Assembly (NCBI GenBank): GCA_022577435.1
Contig: JAKOON010000007.1
Location: 12,214,926-12,278,925 of the forward strand
Direction: 5' to 3'
Length of the DNA: 64,000 bases
From: Embiotoca jacksoni
Lineage: Eukaryota > Chordata > Actinopteri > Embiotocidae
Part shown: in pieces, positions 12,414-25,800 of the stretch
Layout of the letters: every line of letters begins with the position of its first letter
How positions within the stretch are numbered: position 1 is the stretch's first letter
The notes under the pieces: model-generated
Told to the model about the DNA's origin: nothing
Seen by the model: the letters and a program-made list of their open reading frames with translations, nothing else
The model's database searches: none
Position numbers and translations under genes: made by a program

Positions 12414-15400
12414 TCACCTGTCGAAGCAGCCAGCTGTGAAAGTGTGATGAGCCCCCAGGTAGGTCCCGCTGTAGGCCATACTCAGACAGTGTCGCGGCTC
12501 TCCGGTGAGGGCCATCTGCACAGAAATGGGGCCCTGCAGTGGCAGCGCACGAGCCCCTGGCTGGAGACCTGAGGTTAGGCTCGGGTAGGAAGGAAACGCC
12601 CCGCCGGGAGTGATGGAAGGAGCTCCAGTTAGCAGACCCATCCTGTGGCTCTGAAGGAAGTCCTGAGACATGTTCACCACGGGGCCCAGAGCCTGAGAGT
12701 CAGCGAGCGCTTGCAGTTGGGACAGGGACGGGGAATGCTGGGAAAGATGCGGGAAAGCGTCTGGCTGAAACAGCAGCTGTGGTGTGGAGGAGGTGGAGGA
12801 GGAGGAGGAGGCTGGTCTCTGGATGGCTGACACTGGGGAGAGGTGAGAGAGCTGGGGCTGGGACTGCAGCGAGGAGGGCCGGTGAGGAGGAGTGGATTTG
12901 GTTTTGTTGGCCTCCTTCACATCGTTGTCGTGAGCCCTGTGAAAAGGAAAGACACACATCTCAGACATCTTCAGGAAAAAATGAATCAAGAAATATGTTG
13001 GCAGTTTGATGAAATACCACTAAGATCGTAATTGTGTTGTAGAGAGAGCAAAGAGTGTGAATGTTTGAGTGAAAGATCCATCCAGAAAAAAAAAAGGGCT
13101 GCTCAGATAAATCCATTAATAGGAGCAGAGATCAGTCTGCGCCAATCCTTTTAACTTCCACACAATTAGCCTGAACATGTGCAAACAATTACACTTACAC
13201 AGATGCACACTAATGAACACACACTGCCACCTACCGAAAAAGAAATGTGCAACTTAATTATAGTTGTTAAACAACACGGCTCTGGCTATCAGCTACGACT
13301 ATCAGATGGACAGGTTTTGTCAGATGACTGGCACGCACGCACGCACGCACAGATAAACTGGTTTAAACCACATGCATCTTAAAATCTGTAACCATGGCAA
13401 CCAAAAATATGACGAGCTGAGCGGCCTTGATGTCGTCTGCCTCGAGTTCCTCGCACACTTTCAAGGGCTCGTCTGCCAGCTCTCGCTTTCTGTTGGACCT
13501 TTTCTTCCCAGACTTATGCGTGTTTGTTGGTGTGTCCCTTACAGCAACATGAGCTCGATGCACTGGGTGAGGTGGTCCCAGGTGTAGCCTGTTAGTAGAT
13601 GCAGGGCAGTGGTCCAGCTTGGGGAAATCTGAAGGCAAATACGAGACGCCGCCACGCACGCGGCAGCCACCTGGGATGGTCTGAAACTCAGGAAGGCGTG
13701 GTCTACAACAAGAAAACAGTTCAATTAGTTTATTGATCCGACTTAACCACACCCTAATCATGTCTTAACCCTTGTGGGACACACAAGAGTAAAGTCACCG
13801 CCCTCCTCATGAACTCACCCTGCAGTGAAACTTCCAGGAAGTAGTGAGTGTATTTGTCCATGAAAGCCTTGGTTTTGGAGAGGGAGGACAGGGGCCAGCC
13901 ATTGTAGAGGTCGCCCTCCTGCACCGAGGCATGGAGGTAGTAGTCAATGAAATGGGCGGGCGTGGGCATGCACAGATTCCAGCCGAACGTCTCCAGCAGC
14001 AGAAGCTCCATTTTGATCAGATCCTTCTTGTTGAGAACCAGGTTCAGGCTGCACATAAAGCCCAGAGAGTTCAGCTGCTCCAGTTTGGGAACTCGGTCCT
14101 CCTTCTCCTCAAATTTACCTGGAAAGACACAAACAGACACAGTGAGTTTAGATTCAACACCGGTAGTTCATTTGAACCTCCATACTTCAGAGCCATACAG
14201 ATGAACTGTACAAACACTCAACATTCATTTCCAAATGAATTAGTTTTGTGGATTATAGACAAGATATGTTCTTTAACCTACGCTTCCTCTGTACTGTACA
14301 GAACTTGCACGTTGTTAAAAAGATTAAACTACAGCATTATAGCAACACATAAGTGAGACAGCATATGTGTGCAGAATTTTTGTTTCGAAACATTTGCAGC
14401 GATAAACCAAAAACACATGCATGAAAATGTATTGTTTGAAGATCTTAAAACGGGTGGTGCTTATTCAAACTCATATCGTCAACAGAAAATTAAATCAGCA
14501 ACATTTTTGAATATCATTTAATCATGATAATAATTTTGATCAGTTATCAATGAAAAATGCCATTTATTGCAGTTTCTCTATCTTTCTCTGCTTCTTGTCT
14601 ATGCAAAGGAAATACACTGTTTTTTGACTGTTGGACCAAAGGCAACTAAACTGTCTCTGCGTCCCCTGTAGGAGACATTTTTACACTATTTACATTTTAT
14701 TAAAAAAAAAAACTTTTTTTATTGATAATTAAAAGGGCAATAAGATGCAGCTAATTTACTAATAACATGCTTTTTGGAAATCCTAAACATAGAAATCTGA
14801 TTTGACAATTACATCAAAAAGTAAGTTAGTTAATTCCCTCCAGTTCATTAGTTTGAACGCCTGTTATTTGCATCCAAATTTAAATTCCAACATTAATGAG
14901 TTTTATTTTAAAGAAGGATGTAGAATCCAAACATCTCTGCAGAAATCACAGTTTTAATTAAAAGTTAAATCTAGACATCTTGATATGGGTTGATGGTGAC
15001 AGATCTTTGCAAAGTAATGTTTATTAATTGCTTTCTTTCTTTTTACACCGATTATTATCATGTGCAGCAAGTTTATGGTCAGCTCTAAAGCAGCTTATTC
15101 TGGCTTCCACAAAACCTAACAAGTGCCGACAAAGCATTTGCAATTAAGTTGACTACTTCTGAACATCTGGCCATAAAGCTAAGCTATTACACTAATAAGC
15201 CGAGGGAGGCATCGCTGTAGGCTTACAGAGAGTGGGCACTTACAGTGGATTATAAAAGCCTCACACTTTCTATGAAAAACCCATTCAGCTCGATCCCCAA
15301 TATTTCTGTCCCTCTGACTCACCCCAGGTCCTCACAAACATTAGAGCAATGTCATTATGGTGAGCCCCCTCCCCATCCCGAGACATCCTGCTTTCCATAG

Positions 15401-18400
15401 CAACAGCCCTGAGGCCTCAGGGGTCCCTGTGACCAATGAAGAGGGGTGTTTCTGCCTTTAATCCAAGGGTCCAGCAGGCCTCTTCTCAAACATTAAGAAT
15501 GAGGGCGAGGAGGTGTCAGATTACTCTGATACAGACTTCTCTGTAAAGCCTGCGCCGTGAACTACACACAGCTTTTAATGGAGGCTTGTAATGGAACTGA
15601 CTTGACTCCCAAATTGATAGCTCTGTCAACTGGATTTTTAAGGCTGTTATCAATGTTTAAGATTACAGTAACAATATGTAGACTGATAAGGTAACACTTT
15701 TATTTTATACCCCCTATTTTAGAAATCATGAGTTTCATAAATGGTTTATATATCTATATATATATATAGGAGTTGAAGTAAAGTGTTATCTTTGGACTGC
15801 TATTTAATTGATAAATATATGAAAAACAAACCTTTCAGTGCTGTGTGTCTTGCGTACAAAACAATGTAACGGCAACATTTTTCTAAAAACCTTTCTTTTG
15901 CATCTCCGTACTGATGTTTTCAGCCATGCAAAAATACTGATACATCTGCAATAAGGTAATATGATCATTTATTGGCCAGGCCTACAGTTTGTCTTCTTGA
16001 TTCCCCACATTTGTGGAAAGTATGGTTATGAATCCAAATCCAAAAAAGCAAGTAACTACTTCTCGCAGTATATAAATCTGATATTTGCAATAACAATATA
16101 TCCCTTTGCTAGGATTAAAAAGTTATGCATCAGGTTGGTAGAAATATGCAACAATCTGGGAACAACAATGATCCTCTGTTGGGGTAAATTTACTAATCTG
16201 AAACCATGGCAACCAAACATTCGAGGGGCTTTATTGAGTCTTCCGAGCTATAGTTAGAAGTGAAAACTCCAGGCAACGACTGTCTGACATTGTCATTGGC
16301 TTTGATGGGCCTCATTTACCTCGTCATGCCCACGTCTAGTGGAGCAGGGCGTCTTCCTACAGAGTGCAGGTTTTGTCACTGATGTTGCGACCCACCATTA
16401 AGCAGAGCAGGAAAGACGAAGAGAGGGGGAGTGGGATCTGCAGCCCAACCTGCTGGGGGTCGAGGCTAAGGGGGGTAATTATCAGAAAGGCAGTAATGGC
16501 CTCTCACCAGCAGAACAGGAAGCATAATGAAACAGGTCTGTTTACAGCCACCACTGCTGGTTCCATGGCCCAGTCCACACTTGCCCCATTATCACACCCT
16601 CCTATCCTCTGGATCAGTGTTGTCTGCTGTTAGACTGCTATGTCCACACAGACGCTGCCATAAAAAGCCATCAATGCCCCCAATCTCCACACAACCCCAG
16701 CCCCTTTGATCCCAAGAGAGACACAGCACAAGTCCATCTCCTTATTGGACTCTGATTACTCCTCTGGTTTATAACTGTGGGTGAGCAGGCACATGAGAAA
16801 CATGGGATGTCCAAAAAAAGTCACTTCAGAGGAACCCACGGAAGTACAGTAAGTGTTTGAATCACAAATCATCTGAATTACTGAAAAAAGAACTGACTTC
16901 TGTGTATATTACACTGACAAAACACAGCCTCATTCATTTCAATGAGTGCACACAGCAGGGGTGCAGCCATGCAGCAAAAGACAGGATGGTGAATGAGGCT
17001 GCATCCAAACCGACACGATTACATTTCAAAACACGCGACTTTTGCTCCATTTACGACTGGTGTCCACACGACACTGGATTTTTAGAGTTCCTAAAACAGG
17101 GACTTTTGAAAGCGCTGCTAGCCCGGTTTTAAACTGAAAACTGCAGCGGTTGTCTTTTGGTCTGGACAAGAGGGAAACGGAGACTTCTGAATACAGTGAA
17201 CCCACTTTCACTCTCAGATTGGGTTTTAATTAGACATGATGCCTCCGTCCTTGATTTGTCACATCCCAATTGTGTCGAATGGGTAACAAATCACAGGTGC
17301 TGCTGACCTGGTTTGTCTGTTCTACCAGCTTTGCATCTTGGTAGTGATTTGAGTCAATTCCTGAGCCCAATAGCGTAATCAGCCCTACATCGAGTGGCAG
17401 TTTTGGGTGAGGACAGGAAGAACTAATGCCTGGTGGGACCATTTTATCAATGGAGTTGGGGTTCTAAAGAATAGTGAGACAATTCTCAAATGTCCAAATC
17501 GTCCCTCATCAACCTCAGCACCGGTGTACGTGGAAGGAGCATGTGCTTACAAAGCTTGTATTACCCCAAGCAATGAGGGAAAAGTCTGGAAAATCACAAA
17601 TGCATTGGAACTATCCTGACAAGATGTTTTAGTCATCGCAGGACAAGTCTTCAAAACAGCAAGAACGGAGCCCAAAGTGGCAGCTCTTGTTGTCAACTCC
17701 AAACGCATGCTTTTCCACAGTTGGAAGCAACTGACTGCACACATCAAAGTAAAACAACCACGGACAGAATTATCTTTTGTGTTCTGCCGACTGCAGCTCT
17801 GGAGGTAATATGTGCTTTGGTACCCAATACTGACACATATTAGTTTATTTTCAGTACGTTCTTTGATAAAACTGCACATACTAATTTTAATACACAAGTA
17901 TTGTGTTATTTAACTATTTGCCTGGCAAACATGCCTCGGTGTTTTACAGGCCATTAAACTGGACTGTATTTCATCTTCTGTTACCCTGTTACAACATGCC
18001 AACCCCATTGTGGCTCCTTGTGTTGGTGCACTGTTGTCAGTCTGAATGCGGCCTCGGAGAATCATTGCATTCCTCTCCTGTGAGTTCAGCCTACCTGGAA
18101 TGCAGGCGGCTAAATGATCCTATCTCAAGTCAGCAAGCAGGGAAGAGACGATCGAGATGTGAAAAAAACAGCCGACCTTATCTGCACCAACTACTTCTCC
18201 ATTCAGCAACTGCAAGACACCTATCGTTTCTCACACCACCCACAGGTGACAGTGATGATACGAGAAGGTCAGGTAAACAGGCAGAGGTTAGAGGTCAAGG
18301 GTTAGCGAGAGGTGAGGAAGGGATGGAGAGCCTCCGCCCAGGTGTGCTGTTTGTGGAAGAGGTGATGGTAGTGGAGGTGGAGAGGGGTTTAGAGTGATAG

Positions 18401-19805
18401 GGGCTGTTAGGAAACCCAAGAGCTGAATTCCCACAACAAATGAAAGGCCTCTGTTTCTCTTCATTCTGCCGACAAAATGTAACTCGAGTCCAATTTCGAT
18501 CAGCACTCAAGATAGTTACGCTCCTCTACAAGCAATGTAAGATGACTAAAATCTACTGTACAGTTTCACACTGTTCTGACAGTCCAACAAAAAAACAAAA
18601 TCTGCCCCAAAATTCCCTAAAGCACTTTTCAAGGATTGACGTACATACGGGACGGGTTTTGATCTCTCTGAAGTCATTCTCAAAACGTATTATCTGACCA
18701 GGTCGGACATCAAACGAAACAAAGAGCGATAGAGTAAGACATCCAACGCATTGCTCCTCTCTCACCTCTGCCCAGCTGATCATTCACAGGGTGACATGGG
18801 TGTAAAATGTTGGATCATCAGTTTTGAAAGTTAGATATAGTGGGCGACACAGCATATTTGTTTGTTGCAGATGTCTCATATTTTTGGGAACTCCCAGAAA
18901 TGTGTTTTAGGAAGTGGTATGCAACATGTTACAATAAATACTATGACATAAGGTCCCTTTGATTTGTATGGCATATTATTGCTGCAATTTCTCTGAAGAA
19001 AATATAAGAGGATATGGCTGATATTTGATTAATATACTATTAATAGCAAGTGAAAAAGTTACTTTGAGGAACTGGGGGAGGGGGGAGTAGGACCATTAAC
19101 ATAGCACCAAATTCTGAAATTGAATTGGGTAAAACCCATCTCAAACATATCATGAACTATAAGAGGTGCAACAAGAAGGACAATGTAAAAAAGTATGTCA
19201 TATACAAGGTCCAAAATGGTCCATCAACAAAGCTGCTGCATAAAAGCAAATGTATTTCCCAGACTGGATTCCTTAATGCCATCATTTAATGTTGATAATC
19301 TCTTGCCATTAAATATTTAGGTAAAGATTATAACACTAAGTAATCTTCATCTCCTTCCTGCTTCTCTCCTACTTTCTTTTTGACTTGACAGCCATGAAGG
19401 AATTTCCTCTGCTCTTTAAACGCCTTTTATTTGTTGGTTCATCTTTCATTGGGAGAGGGAAATTGGTCACAGCTCCATCTCAGAATACCGTGTTGCCAGC
19501 CCTGGTCCTGCCGGCTTTCACAATGTAGGCCTGGGCCGACCCTTGACCCCTAATGCTGAATGCTTGGGTGACTGGGGAGAATCCTTGAGACCTATATATA
19601 TATATATATATATATAGTTCATTGTGTCGTTTGAGATCTGTGTTGTAATTATAATCTTCAAACCTGCAGTATAAACGTCAGCATTTAGTCAAGTTTTGTT
19701 GTGTAATGCCTGAGGCTCTGCTTACCCACATACTCCCTGTTACCACCCACACAGCAAGGTGCCTTACCCCCTTTAAATGAACCCCCACCACCACAAATGC
19801 GCACG

Positions 19806-19862
<57 letters not shown>

Positions 19863-22800
19863 TATATATTAAATAAATATATATAAATAAGTATATAAAT
19901 AAATAAATGTGTGTGTGTGTGTGCATTTGTGGTGGTGGTGGGGGTTCATTTAAAGGGGGTAAAGCGCCTTGCTGTATGGGTGGTAACAGGGAGTATGTGG
20001 GTAAGCAGAGCCTCAGGCATTACACAACAAAACTTGACTAAATGCTGACGTTTATACTGCAGGTTTGAAGATTATAATTACAACACAGATCTCAAATGAC
20101 ACAATGAACTGGTGCTTTAGTAGCATCTGACAATAATGAATTCTCTTAATGTTTCCAAACCCCATCTGTACATCTTTACATAATTTCTTTAATTGTGAGA
20201 GCCCCACATGACAACAGCTCCATCAGAATTACTGTTAAACCTTTGAGATTGGGATAAAGGGGGAAGCGAGTTCCCTATTAATCTACATTCAGGGCACCCT
20301 GCTGGGTGGTTCAGTTCTAACATATCCCATTTTGCAGGCCACCACCTTTCCCTCCCTTTCTACCCTGTTTAACATCAGCGGCGAACCTGCCTTTGAAGTA
20401 GCGCTCCATTCATTTCCCAACCCCAACCCCCCCCCCCCCCCCCCCCCTCGGGGATGTGGGGCTGCTTTTACTGGCTGCTCTGTCCCAGGACGGGCTCACT
20501 CTGCCTGACCCTGACAAGGTGAGAGAACAAGGAGGAAACAGAGCCAGCAGCAAAAGGTAAAAGGACACCGCCGGAAACTAGCCGCTCAAATGGCTGTAGT
20601 AGTATAGTTCCCTTTCAATAGGAAACTGTCTAATGTGGCCCGTAATTAGGTGACCGCAAGAAAAGAAACCTCAGGTTTATCACAAGGTTGCCACAGCAAC
20701 CATGTCCTCTTTTACTGACGCTAGCTTACAGCAAATCTCTACCATACACACATAAACACACAACAACCTCCACCCCTCTGAGTGTGTTCCCCTCCCCCTC
20801 TCTGGGAAGGGTCTGGCTGCCTGGCTGTCCTGCTTGCATTGACTGGCTTTTGTTTGAGGCCTGACTCGGAGAGCATATGGCAGGTGCCCCTCAGCACACA
20901 GTCCCTCCCCACCCCCGGGCTCCGAGGCCTATGTAAGTGTACTGTGTAGTCAACATGACTGAGCTTCTTGTGCTCAGTCATCTCATAGGATGCTCTTTTT
21001 TTGTTGTTTTTTTGTTCTTGGAGACCCCTTAATTGAATCAGGTTCACTGAACAAGATATATGAAATCCAGCTTCAACAATAACTTGCAACAGAGAGAAAC
21101 CTCACAAAATAGATTAAGAAAAGAGCATTCACCTCTCATAATCACAAAAAAAAAAACACGTAAGCACTAGACAACAAACAATCTGTAAGATTTTTGTACT
21201 GACTGACAGCGGGGACACATCCACGATGTCATTTATGATAACAAATAGCAGCAGTATGCAGAGCTTTGACTCTGGGGACCAAAACCTGCCATGAAGATTG
21301 ATGTGATCACTGCAGGATTTCATGGAATGTAACACAATAGAAACTTAAGTTTGGGGATGTGGACAGACTTTCAAACGCTGATCCCCTGAAGTACACATTA
21401 AATTAAATTAGATTTTGGTTTTTCTGATTAATTGGGCCCTCTAGAGCAAAGTGAGGTCTCTAAATAAGTGGCCAGCAGTCAATAACACTCAATCCCTATG
21501 GGTTTAAAAAACTGACCATAATCTTACTCCTGCAAATGAAGAGGAGCTCATCCGTGAGCAAACACATGCACGCACAAGCACCCACAAAAACACACATACA
21601 ATGGAGTAACAGGATTAAGCAGTGGCTGCTGGGAGGCACAAAAGAGGTACAGATTAATTAACCGAGTGCGGAAGCCAGGAAAGTTTAAAGAAAGACAATG
21701 TATGTGCCCATCAGCAGCAGGCAGTGAGACCTGAGGAGGTTGTTCAATAACTAGGCCAGATTCCAAAGCACCTCAGGACAGATGAAAACCCAAGACAACT
21801 TTGAATCAAACACCCTTTCAAGCCTTCATCAATCATGACAGAGACTCCCTCGAGTCCTGGAGGAGTCAGAGGCAGGATAAAGAGAGGAGAGAGCTTCACT
21901 AACTGAAACCCACAATCAAAAGATGCGATAAAAAAAAAAAAAATCTGATTTATCTATTACAGATTAGAAGAATGACCTCTGTCCAGGTTGGACTGACAAT
22001 ACTTATATCACTAATTGAGCAAATTCTCAAAGCTATTCTTGGATTCTCACGAGAACGCTTTTAAATAAAACCTCTTTCAAGTCTCATATTCAAATTTATC
22101 CCACCATAGAGACTTCTCTGATTGCAAAGATGGGCTGTACACGGCTCTGCAAGCACACACACGCAGATATACACCGAGCCCTCCCAAGTGAGCAGTCCCT
22201 TTTCCAGACTCCTACTTTGACAGCATCATTAGTCTAATTACCCATGATGCCAAGGGCTGCATTAATGTACAGAAAAGCTCACAGTCTGTTAATCACCAGA
22301 CAGACACGGAGACACTAATAACTACCACACAACCTGCACCATGCATCAGCAGGGGGAGAATGATTAACACACCTGCTTCACACAAAACACAAAGAAACAC
22401 TTTTAGGCAGAGAAGCAAATTGACTACTAATCAAACTAAACCCCTGCTTTTCTCACTTCAGTAGCACCGACGAAGGCTCGAGAAGAGATGCAACTACAAC
22501 CACAGAACAAAATCGACATCTGTGCACAGTGACGTATTCTTAATAGGTTTAGGAAAACAAAAGAGCTTCACGGCACAGAGGAATTAGATATATCAAGTTT
22601 TGGCTACAAAGAACTATTTGTCAGGATGAAATAATTATTGATTTTGGTCTTTTAAAATATTTGCTGACATTAAGAAAACACACAATATCTCCATATTTAT
22701 TGTATGGAAAAAAAGGCTGATCGCAGCAGAAAGGCGGTATTAGAGAATTAATCTCCAATGGCAGTAAATGGATTTTTATGGATGTGTCAACGGTGAATCA

Positions 22801-25800
22801 CGTGTTTTAAATAATACAGTAAAAAAAAAAAAAAGAAAAAAAAAAAAAGAAGAATAAAATCATCACACTTTTGATAAAAGGACATTTTGACCTAGGTGCG
22901 TGCAACACTAGTTCATCTCAAACTGACTAAAGCAACAGACTACAGCCACCCCGGAGATCATATTACAGCCAGGATACACAATCCCCAACAGTTTCTTCTT
23001 AAACTATGTCATCCTACCACATTGGAAACCTGTTCCTTTTTAACCAACATTTAAGCTAACAGTAAACTGCTGATACAGTTCAGATCGGTCTAAAAAGTGG
23101 AGCTGGAAGAAAAGAAAAAAACCACCATGGTCTCTGAAGTGTAACCCTTGTTGCAGGAAGTGTTTCACCTTGTGCCATCTGTGCATAAACCACAGTCACA
23201 GTGTCTCTTTTAGCTCAGCAGACGTATATTTTTCAAGATGAAAACACAAACCCTGATCTTAGTAAAAACTTCCTTGGTACTTTTTAAATTAACGCTACCA
23301 CAATATAAGGTCTAAAAAAAAATTTAAAAGCGGAGGAGGATAGAGAGAGACATTTTTCCTTGAGAAAATGTTCCCCTCAAGCAATAAAGTATTTGAAATA
23401 TATTTTTTTTAAAAAGCATGCAGAAGCTGGAATTCTGTTTGTGGACTTACTAGCTAGCAGCAGACAGGAGAGGGCAATGACGTAGAGCTGCTTGACAGCC
23501 ACATCATAGTGGTCCATGAACAAGTCCAGCAGGTAGACGGCCAGGTGACGTGCTGTAGGACATAGCTGGTAGCGGTTACTCAGGATGGCCAACAAGTCTG
23601 CAAAGTACCGGCGCATGCCGATCTGCGGGGACTGTGCCCGGTAGACCGGTAACTTCAGCTCCTGGACGGGGACAAGAGAAGAAGGAGGACATAAACAACA
23701 GGGGGTGAGAGGAGCAGGGTGGGCAGGAAGCAGTGATGAAGAAGCATGGGGGTTGTAAACAACATGCATAATAATAGTGAGCCACGCATGTCTCCTGCTG
23801 ACTAGGTTTAACCGCTGTCAGGAGAGCTGCTGTGGCTCTAAAATACTCATCAAGACCTAAACTCCATCTAATGCTGAAAATCCCTGATTATGATTCAGCC
23901 TCATTTCAATCTCATTTAGTTCATTATTGCTGCAGAGGACTGGAGCTAATTTGGGTCATTACAGGGGTCTCTGAACAATGGGGTGAGGGTTTGTGTCTGT
24001 GTGTGGGGGGGGGGGGGTAATGTGGTTTGGGGAGGGGAGTGCCTTCCTTCAGTGGAGGTTGAGTTGTTGAGTTGAGTAGTAGATAGGATTAGGTTTCCAC
24101 CCTAGCACATCTCCTATTCATGTTCAATTAGCTGCATGTGTTTCAAAGTGGAAGGAAGACACTCGGGGGCATTAGCATTGAATCAGCCTCAGGTATCTTC
24201 CCAATCAGCAACAGAAAAGTGGAGAGCACATGGCTCTAATTTCAAGAAACAAAAGACATTCAGAACAGCGTACAAGCTCAAAGAGCAGTTAGTTAGTTAA
24301 GCCGCTTACACTCGACAATATTTTTGTTTTCAAAAATGTTTTTTTGCTCTTTGTAAGTCTGGGTAAAAACAAGAGCTTTTGGACTTATAAGAGATTGAGG
24401 ATTGCTAGATTAATCTACTTAGGGTCAGTTAGGGGTCCTTAGAATAAAGCAGAAATACAGAAAACAGTTGACTGTTGAGGAATATCCCAGAATACAGGGT
24501 GGCTCGAACAGTCCAAATCTAATTGAATTAATACTAAAGACATTTTAAAGCAAAATTATAAAACGCTTGGTGCCTCCGTGTTTTCAATTTTCCTTCTTGT
24601 TCTTCCATTAAATAAGACTAGAAATTTGTGCATTGGGACAGTTGCTCAGTCAAAAGAAAAAAGAAACAATTATTGAGGAGAGTAATTGGCAGATTAATCA
24701 CTTAAGATAATTATTAAATGCAGCCCTACCACATTTTAAAATAAAGCTCATTGAAATGTATTTATTTTGAGCACAACTACAACAACAGTGATGCTCAGAC
24801 TGACACTTCAGTGGAATCCAAAAGTAAACAGTGCCCCCTCCCAAATCCACATACAGCAGCACCACCCCCAGTGACACAACCCATCACATCACCCAACCCT
24901 CCCCAAAGTCCCCTGTCCTCTCCTCCCTCTGCCTCTGGTCCATCTGTCTGTCTGGGGGGTACAAGGGCATCAGGAGAATGGGGGTGGATGTGAACGGGAG
25001 GGGGGGGTGGGGAGGGGGCTGCTGGAGGGGGCTGCTGGAGTCTGGAGAGGGGAGGCGGGGGGGGGGGGGGGGGCGTGTGGGGTGGAGAGGTGCCTTTGTG
25101 GGGGATCCGCACCATAATTAAGGATTCCACAGCTGCCTACTGATTTGCATGTCTGATAATTTGCCACATGCTACACACCACCGCTATCTCCCACATCAGG
25201 GCATTATCACTGCAGCAAACATCATTAAGGCTGGATGAGACTGTGGGGGTGCCGGCGCCATGCAGGAAATCTGAACACTGTGTGAAGGTCTTTTACAAGC
25301 CGCTCTGATGCTCATTTCACATTTCTTTTCCATTACAAATTTACTGCACTTTCAGATCGCCTGTTTCTAAAAACATCCATAACCCCTCCACTCATCAAGT
25401 CTTTCAGCAGCACTTACAATCGTTCTACCGACAACTGACAGTGATTCTATTATCAAATTAATCTGCCGGTCTGTTTTTTAATTTTTTTTTTAAAAGAACG
25501 GTTTAGTCCATAGAAATGTCACATCAAGCCCAAACCAAACCGCTTTTTTTCTTTTTGGGCCGACTAACAGACCAAAATCCAAACATAATCAGTTCACAAA
25601 TGTGGGAAGCAACGCATTTTCAGCAGAAACAATCACATCTTTGGCATTTTTAAATGACAATGACTTAAACTATAATTTGATCATTAAAGCAGATTTGTTG
25701 TTGGAACAAAACTTCTCAACAAAAAGGTCTCCTCCGACTCAAATCAAGACTTTTACTGTTGTCATGGCCCTTCAGTCAATTTAATTTGCAACTATTTATT

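Noticed and set aside
24795..25130. 111-residue proline-rich minus-strand frame
   Set aside because: It is the antisense reading of a G-rich tract inside a ccnjl intron; no exon phase fits.
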